9,376 nt of DNA from Oscillospiraceae bacterium (GTDB lineage: Bacteria > Bacillota > Clostridia > Oscillospirales > Ruminococcaceae): assembly GCA_900768705.1 (NCBI GenBank), contig CAAGEB010000111.1:1-9376 (forward strand), in the 5' to 3' direction. The notes under the pieces were generated by a model that saw nothing but the letters and a program-made list of their open reading frames with translations, was not told where the DNA came from and ran no database searches. Both the position numbers and the translations under genes were made by a program. Position 1 is the stretch's first letter, and each line of letters opens with the position of its first letter. Shown here piece after piece: positions 6,472 through 9,376 of this stretch.

Positions 6472-6696
6472 CTATACTTCTCCGGTATGCCAATTAATCC
6501 GTTCATCAATCTCCTTGGTGATAGCTTTCATTTCTGCCGGATATTCATATTGTTCGCACTCTGCAATGCCCCGGTGGAATTGCTCATAAATTCCCGGATA
6601 TCCGTTTTGCTGTAAATACCTTGCTGTCCTCACAATCTCGGAATATGGAGAAGTTCCATAAAAGTTCTCATAATATGTTTCTACACCTTCGTGCAT
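6472..6696 (-). pseudogene. Small hypothetical protein or 5'-truncated gene remnant, 74 aa
   Basis: The minus-strand frame from ATG 6696 to TAG 6474-6472 has protein-like composition: YYENFYGTSPYSEIVRTARY, then an L-Q-Q-N-G-Y-P-G-I-Y-E-Q-F segment and an acidic helix with E-M-K-A-I-T-K-E-I-D-E-R-I. It resembles a helical, soluble accessory-gene product, but I cannot name the family. There is no ribosome binding site before ATG 6696. The frame stays open further upstream without a good start until it runs antisense into the MerR gene, where only a GTG inside that gene is available. That suggests its true N-terminus was lost by a rearrangement next to the MerR gene. An intact leaderless or weakly translated small gene is the alternative. 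Confidence 0.45.
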
Positions 6697-6738
6697 TGAT
6701 TGATACTGCCGGCTTAAGGCAACAATTTTGAGGTAATT

Positions 6739-7551
6739 ATGAATAAATCGATTATTACAACCTATTCCACCGGTCAGATTGCCGAAATCGTAGGACTGCA
6801 CCCAAATACAGTAAGAATGTATGAGGAATGGGGACTTATTTCAAAGCCCGAACGCAGAGCCAACGGCTATCGCATTTACACCGATATACATATCAAACAG
6901 TTCCAATTAGCAAGAAAGGCGCTTCAGATTGAAGTGCTGCAGGCAGGACTGCGCAAGCGGATAATTGAAGCCTTAAAACTTTCAGCCCAGTATCGGTTTG
7001 ATGAAGCAACAGAACTTGTTGAAGAATATATTCGTATAGCAAATAGAGAAACAGAAAACGCAAAAGAGGCTGTCGAAATCTGCGAAATGCTTTATCGGCA
7101 AAAACCTCAGGTTGAGGGCGTTTTATACAAGAGAGCGCAGACGGCAAAGGAATTGGGCTTAACGATAGATACAATCCGAAACTGGGAAATGAATGGATTG
7201 CTTACCGTAAAGCGAAAGCAGAACGGCTATCGGGTGTATGACATAAACGATATAAACCGTCTCAAGATTATTCGTTCTTTAAGATGTGCGAATTATTCCC
7301 TGTCTTCTATTCTGCGAATGCTTAATAAATACGATAGCGGAATGGACAAAAATGATATTCTGGATATACTGAATACGCCCGAAGATGACGAGGATATCGT
7401 TTCCGCCTGCGACAAGCTTATTTTTTCTCTTGAAAATGCGATAAGCAACGCCTATGAAGCAATCTCGATTATTACAGAAATCAAGCGAATGCACAGCGAA
7501 CAGCAGGCAGTCGGAAAATCCTCCGATGAAAGAAAGCGTAACCTCGGCTAG
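6739..7551 (+). CDS. Tandem MerR-type transcriptional regulator, 270 aa
   Basis: ATG at 6739 follows GAGG by about 6 bases. Two complete MerR winged-HTH domains are present. The first (residues ~9-63) reads YSTGQIAEIVGLHPNTVRMY, then E-E-W-G-L-I and NGYRIY. The second (~129-195) reads YKRAQTAKELGLTIDTIRNW, then E-M-N-G-L-L and NGYRVYDINDINRLKIIRSL. Each keeps the helix-turn-helix, the W/Y-x-x-x-G-L-I/L turn and the N-G-Y-R-x-Y wing. The linker (~64-128) is helical, and the C-terminal ~75 residues are acidic and helical, with no GyrI-like or metal-binding Cys module that I can see. Ordinary MerR proteins have one HTH and dimerise; a tandem protein could occupy both half-sites alone. The gene sits directly before a MerR-style promoter and an ABC exporter, so it most likely controls that operon. 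Its own promoter is not obvious. Confidence 0.9.
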   Translation: MNKSIITTYSTGQIAEIVGLHPNTVRMYEEWGLISKPERRANGYRIYTDIHIKQFQLARKALQIEVLQAGLRKRIIEALKLSAQYRFDEATELVEEYIRIANRETENAKEAVEICEMLYRQKPQVEGVLYKRAQTAKELGLTIDTIRNWEMNGLLTVKRKQNGYRVYDINDINRLKIIRSLRCANYSLSSILRMLNKYDSGMDKNDILDILNTPEDDEDIVSACDKLIFSLENAISNAYEAISIITEIKRMHSEQQAVGKSSDERKRNLG

Positions 7552-7578
7552 TACCTTTGGCTGTCCAAAACCCTCCAT

Positions 7579-7610
7579 TTGAACACCAGAGTTTTGCTTG
7601 GTGGTATAAT
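7579..7610 (+). promoter_or_regulatory. MerR-type promoter with 20-bp spacer and internal dyad
   Basis: TTGAAC (7579-7584) and TATAAT (7605-7610) are separated by 20 bases, longer than the usual 17. That is the hallmark of promoters activated by MerR-family DNA distortion. The spacer carries an imperfect dyad, AACACCA (7582-7588) with TGGTGGT (7599-7605), seven positions with one mismatch (CACCA/TGGTG perfect), centred within one base of the spacer middle. It lies directly between the tandem-MerR gene and the ABC ATPase gene, whose AAGGAGG box and ATG follow at 7627-7640. Confidence 0.75.
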
Positions 7611-7639
7611 TCGTTTATCACGATTAAGGAGGAAAGAAT

Positions 7640-8353
7640 ATGAACGCAATAGTCGTAGATAAGCTTACGAAAAAATACGGTAATTATACTGCCGTGGACA
7701 ATCTGAGCTTTCAGGTAAGGAAAGGAGAAGTGTTCGGATTACTGGGGGAAAATGGTGCGGGAAAAAGCACCACTATCGAATGTATTTTAGGCACGAAAAC
7801 AGCAGACAGCGGAAGGGCGGCTATTTTCGGCAGCGACCCCAAAAAAGACAGAAAAAAACTGTTTCAGAAGATAGGCGTACAGTTTCAGCAGTGCGACTAT
7901 CAGCCCGAAATAAGAGTATCAGAGCTGTGTGAGGAAACCTCCTGCCTTTATAAAAATCCGGCAGACTGGAAAGAGCTTTGTAACCGTTTTGGAATAGGCG
8001 ACAAGCTTAATACTGCCGTAAAATCTCTTTCAGGCGGCGAAAGGCAGCGGCTTTTTATCGTCATTGCGCTTATCCCCGACCCCGAGCTTGTGTTTCTTGA
8101 CGAGCTTACAACGGGACTTGACGCAAAGGCTCGCCGAGGAGTATGGAAAATTCTATCCGATTTGAAAGGCAAAGGCTTGACTATTTTGCTGACTTCGCAT
8201 TTTATGGACGAGGTGGAAGCTCTTTGCGATGAGATTTGTATTTTAAAGCAAGGGAAAGCCGTATTTCACGGAACTGTTGAACAGGCAAAGGAAGCAAGCG
8301 GCTGCGAAAAATTCGAGGACGCATATCTTGCTCTTTCAGGCGAGGAGGCATAA
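7640..8353 (+). CDS. ABC transporter ATP-binding protein, 237 aa
   Basis: The start ATG at 7640 has a strong AAGGAGG seven bases upstream. All nucleotide-binding motifs are present: Walker A GENGAGKST (36-44), Q-loop Gln84 (in VQFQQ), signature LSGGERQR (130-137), Walker B ELVFLDE with catalytic Glu155, D-loop TTGLD (157-161) and the switch His187 in LLTSHFMDE. The spelling LDELTTGLD has Leu where LDEPTTGLD is usual. That is tolerated and not inactivating as far as the motif shows. Length and motif style match the drug/antibiotic-export (CcmA/DrrA-like) ATPases that pair with ABC-2 permeases. It dimerises on the cytoplasmic face and powers the next gene's product, whose start lies two bases after its stop. 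Substrate unknown. Confidence 0.95.
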   Translation: MNAIVVDKLTKKYGNYTAVDNLSFQVRKGEVFGLLGENGAGKSTTIECILGTKTADSGRAAIFGSDPKKDRKKLFQKIGVQFQQCDYQPEIRVSELCEETSCLYKNPADWKELCNRFGIGDKLNTAVKSLSGGERQRLFIVIALIPDPELVFLDELTTGLDAKARRGVWKILSDLKGKGLTILLTSHFMDEVEALCDEICILKQGKAVFHGTVEQAKEASGCEKFEDAYLALSGEEA

Positions 8354-8355
8354 CA

Positions 8356-9099
8356 ATGAAATCATTTGTTACATTATTCAAAAATGAACTGAAGCTGAAT
8401 ATCCGAAATATGAATATGGTTATTTTTGCGGTAATTATGCCGCTTGTTGTTCTGATAATTCTCGGTATAATCTACGGGCAAAAGCCTGCCGCAGAGGGCG
8501 CAGAGTACACTTTTATAGAACAATCCTTCGGCGCACTTTGCACAATAAGTATATGCGCAGGCGGTTTAATGGGACTTCCGCTGGTTGTGGCAGAATACAG
8601 AGAACGCAAAATATTGAAGCGTTTTCAGGTCACACCCGTAAGTCCCTTGAAGCTGCTCCTTGTGGAATTTTCAATTTATGTCTTGTACTGTATCGTTTCT
8701 ATGATTACACTTTTTCCTGCGGCAATGCTGATATGGAATGTGAGAATAAAAGGATCGCTTATAGCATTTCTTGGCAGTTGGCTTCTGACGATGATTTCTA
8801 CATTAAGTATCGGAATGATGGTGGGCGGCGTTGCCAAAAACTCAAAGAGCGCAAGCGTTATCGCTTGTATCTTATACTTCCCGATGCTGATTTTTTCGGG
8901 GACAACGCTTCCCTTTGAGGTTATGCCGCCCGTAATGCAGAAAATAGTTAGCGTTTTTCCACTGACGCAGGGTATAGAACTGATGAAGTCGTCTTTTCTT
9001 GGCTTACCAACAGAAAATGTGTGGCTGCCTGTTGTGATAATGACAGCTGTTGCGGTTATATGCACAGGGATTGCAGTAAAATTCTTTAAGTGGGAATAG
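8356..9099 (+). CDS. ABC-2 family permease, 247 aa
   Basis: The gene starts two bases after the ATPase stop, with AGGAGG inside the end of that gene (8343-8348), so the two are co-translated. The protein has six predicted membrane segments: ~20-40 (MVIFAVIMPLVVLIILGIIY), ~57-77, ~103-127, ~133-158, ~165-188 and ~221-242. Before the third segment is the cytoplasmic E-Y-R-E-R-K-I-L-K-R-F-Q-V-T-P-V-S-P motif that defines ABC2-type exporters. Two copies with an ATPase dimer would make a full exporter of the drug or lipid-like substrate type. Context, a MerR-type regulator and operator upstream, favours an inducible multidrug or antibiotic efflux pump. The substrate cannot be deduced. Confidence 0.92.
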   Translation: MKSFVTLFKNELKLNIRNMNMVIFAVIMPLVVLIILGIIYGQKPAAEGAEYTFIEQSFGALCTISICAGGLMGLPLVVAEYRERKILKRFQVTPVSPLKLLLVEFSIYVLYCIVSMITLFPAAMLIWNVRIKGSLIAFLGSWLLTMISTLSIGMMVGGVAKNSKSASVIACILYFPMLIFSGTTLPFEVMPPVMQKIVSVFPLTQGIELMKSSFLGLPTENVWLPVVIMTAVAVICTGIAVKFFKWE

Positions 9100-9221
9100 A
9101 TATTCATAATAAGTGAAAACAAAAGCCGTCTCTTAAAACACCATAAGGCTGCACCGCATATTTATTGTCGTGCGATTGTGAACAATCTCTGCGCAATGCT
9201 GCGTTAAATAATATGATACCT

Positions 9222-9260
9222 AGCCATCGTACTGTAGTGTACGGTGGCTGATTTATTTTA
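9222..9260 (+). terminator. Likely terminator of the ABC exporter operon
   Basis: AGCCATCGTAC (9222-9232) pairs over 11 bp, with one G-T wobble, with GTACGGTGGCT (9239-9249) around the six-base loop TGTAGT. A T-rich tail (GATTTATTTTA) follows. It is the first stable hairpin after the permease stop, though 122 bases away. Its location directly against the repeat leaves open that it belongs to the repeated element. Confidence 0.6.
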
Positions 9261-9376
9261 TGGGCATCTCTAAAAACCGGTTTGAACAGAGAAAATCGGC
9301 AGGGTGCGTCGGCTGCAAGGAAAGCCGACGAAGCAAGGCTGTATGCCTTGCGAGGAGGTTTGACGCAGCAGACGGC
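9259..9376 (+). repeat. Dispersed repeat, right copy (inverted relative to 1-100)
   Basis: Bases 9259-9358 match the reverse complement of 1-100 at 86 of 100 positions without gaps. The remaining 18 bases to the edge have no counterpart because the left copy is cut by the window. Two hairpins are perfect here: CGTCGGCT (9307-9314) with AGCCGACG (9323-9330), and GCAAGGC (9333-9339) with GCCTTGC (9345-9351). TGCGTC (9306-9311) can also pair with GACGCA (9362-9367), giving a possible outer closing helix. The inner border begins at TATGGG. Confidence 0.85.

Larger units (their letters stand above)
9104..9376 (-). other. Start-less open frame running through the right repeat
   Basis: On the minus strand the frame entering from the right edge is open for 90 codons to a TGA at 9106-9104. 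It begins AVCCVKPPRKAYSLASSAFL, continues through F-S-L-F-K-P-V-F-R-D-A-H and ends L-R-D-G-F-C-F-H-L-L. The left repeat copy is open in the equivalent frame (plus strand 1-147: PPRKAYSL, later FSLFKPVFRDSH). The stretch has no start codon in the window and contains the hairpins, so it may be spurious. Only about 5 of the 14 differences between copies are silent in this frame, which is weak support for coding. Confidence 0.15.

Noticed and set aside
8676..9122. 148-codon minus-strand frame opposite the permease
   Set aside because: Shadow of the ABC-2 permease; no binding site or promoter, and composition mirrors the antisense of hydrophobic codons.
9174..9187. GATTGT-GA-ACAATC palindrome downstream of the permease
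   Set aside because: Only 6-bp arms with a 2-base loop, no U-tract and no promoter nearby; it could be chance.
9100..9221. Search for a short gene or insertion-sequence end after the permease
   Set aside because: No binding site plus start, no transposase similarity and no clear terminal repeat other than the structured repeat described separately.

Overview
The window reads as a piece of a low-to-moderate GC Firmicutes genome, most likely a gut or rumen Ruminococcus-like member of the Clostridia. The evidence is a secreted protein with a C-terminal type I dockerin, AGGAGG-type ribosome binding sites and near-consensus sigma-A promoters. No rRNA, tRNA, CRISPR array, transposase or phage gene is visible.

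Layout: (1) Both edges carry the same ~100-bp repeat in opposite orientation (1-100 and 9259-9358; 86 of 100 bases match without gaps when one copy is reverse-complemented). The left copy lies about 16 codons into a calcineurin-like metallophosphoesterase gene on the minus strand and leaves only its start. That stub lies just downstream of an unrecognised 179-aa gene (189-728, minus), which has its own promoter. (2) At 929-1367 a compact plus-strand unit has a perfect consensus promoter, a 9-bp leader hairpin, a five-codon micro-ORF whose frame reopens after an amber codon and ends in an ATGA overlap with a 62-codon ORF, and then a 17-bp-stem bidirectional terminator. (3) A visibly GC-richer two-gene minus-strand operon (1433-3449) encodes a polytopic membrane protein and a GT2 glycosyltransferase overlapping by 14 bp. 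This looks like a polyprenyl-phosphate sugar synthase paired with a GT-C-like membrane partner. (4) Divergent from it is an 876-aa secreted dockerin protein (3646-6276) with no recognised catalytic domain. (5) After a terminator and a ~400-bp stretch holding only a possible gene remnant on the minus strand, there is a drug-efflux-type cassette. It consists of a regulator with two tandem MerR-type HTH domains (6739-7551), a promoter with a 20-bp spacer and a dyad inside it, an ABC ATPase (7640-8353) and an ABC-2 permease (8356-9099).

How the parts work together: the tandem-MerR protein probably controls the ATPase-permease pair through the long-spacer promoter. The glycosyltransferase pair and the dockerin protein share a divergent promoter region and both concern the cell surface, but a functional link is only a guess. 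The edge repeats may be where a short-read assembly broke, so the window may be a whole contig bounded by a dispersed repeat and not a biological unit. The most original observations are the structured inverted repeat with a compensatory base-pair change, the beheaded phosphoesterase gene, the small ATGA-coupled leader/ORF unit, and the tandem-HTH MerR regulator with its operator.
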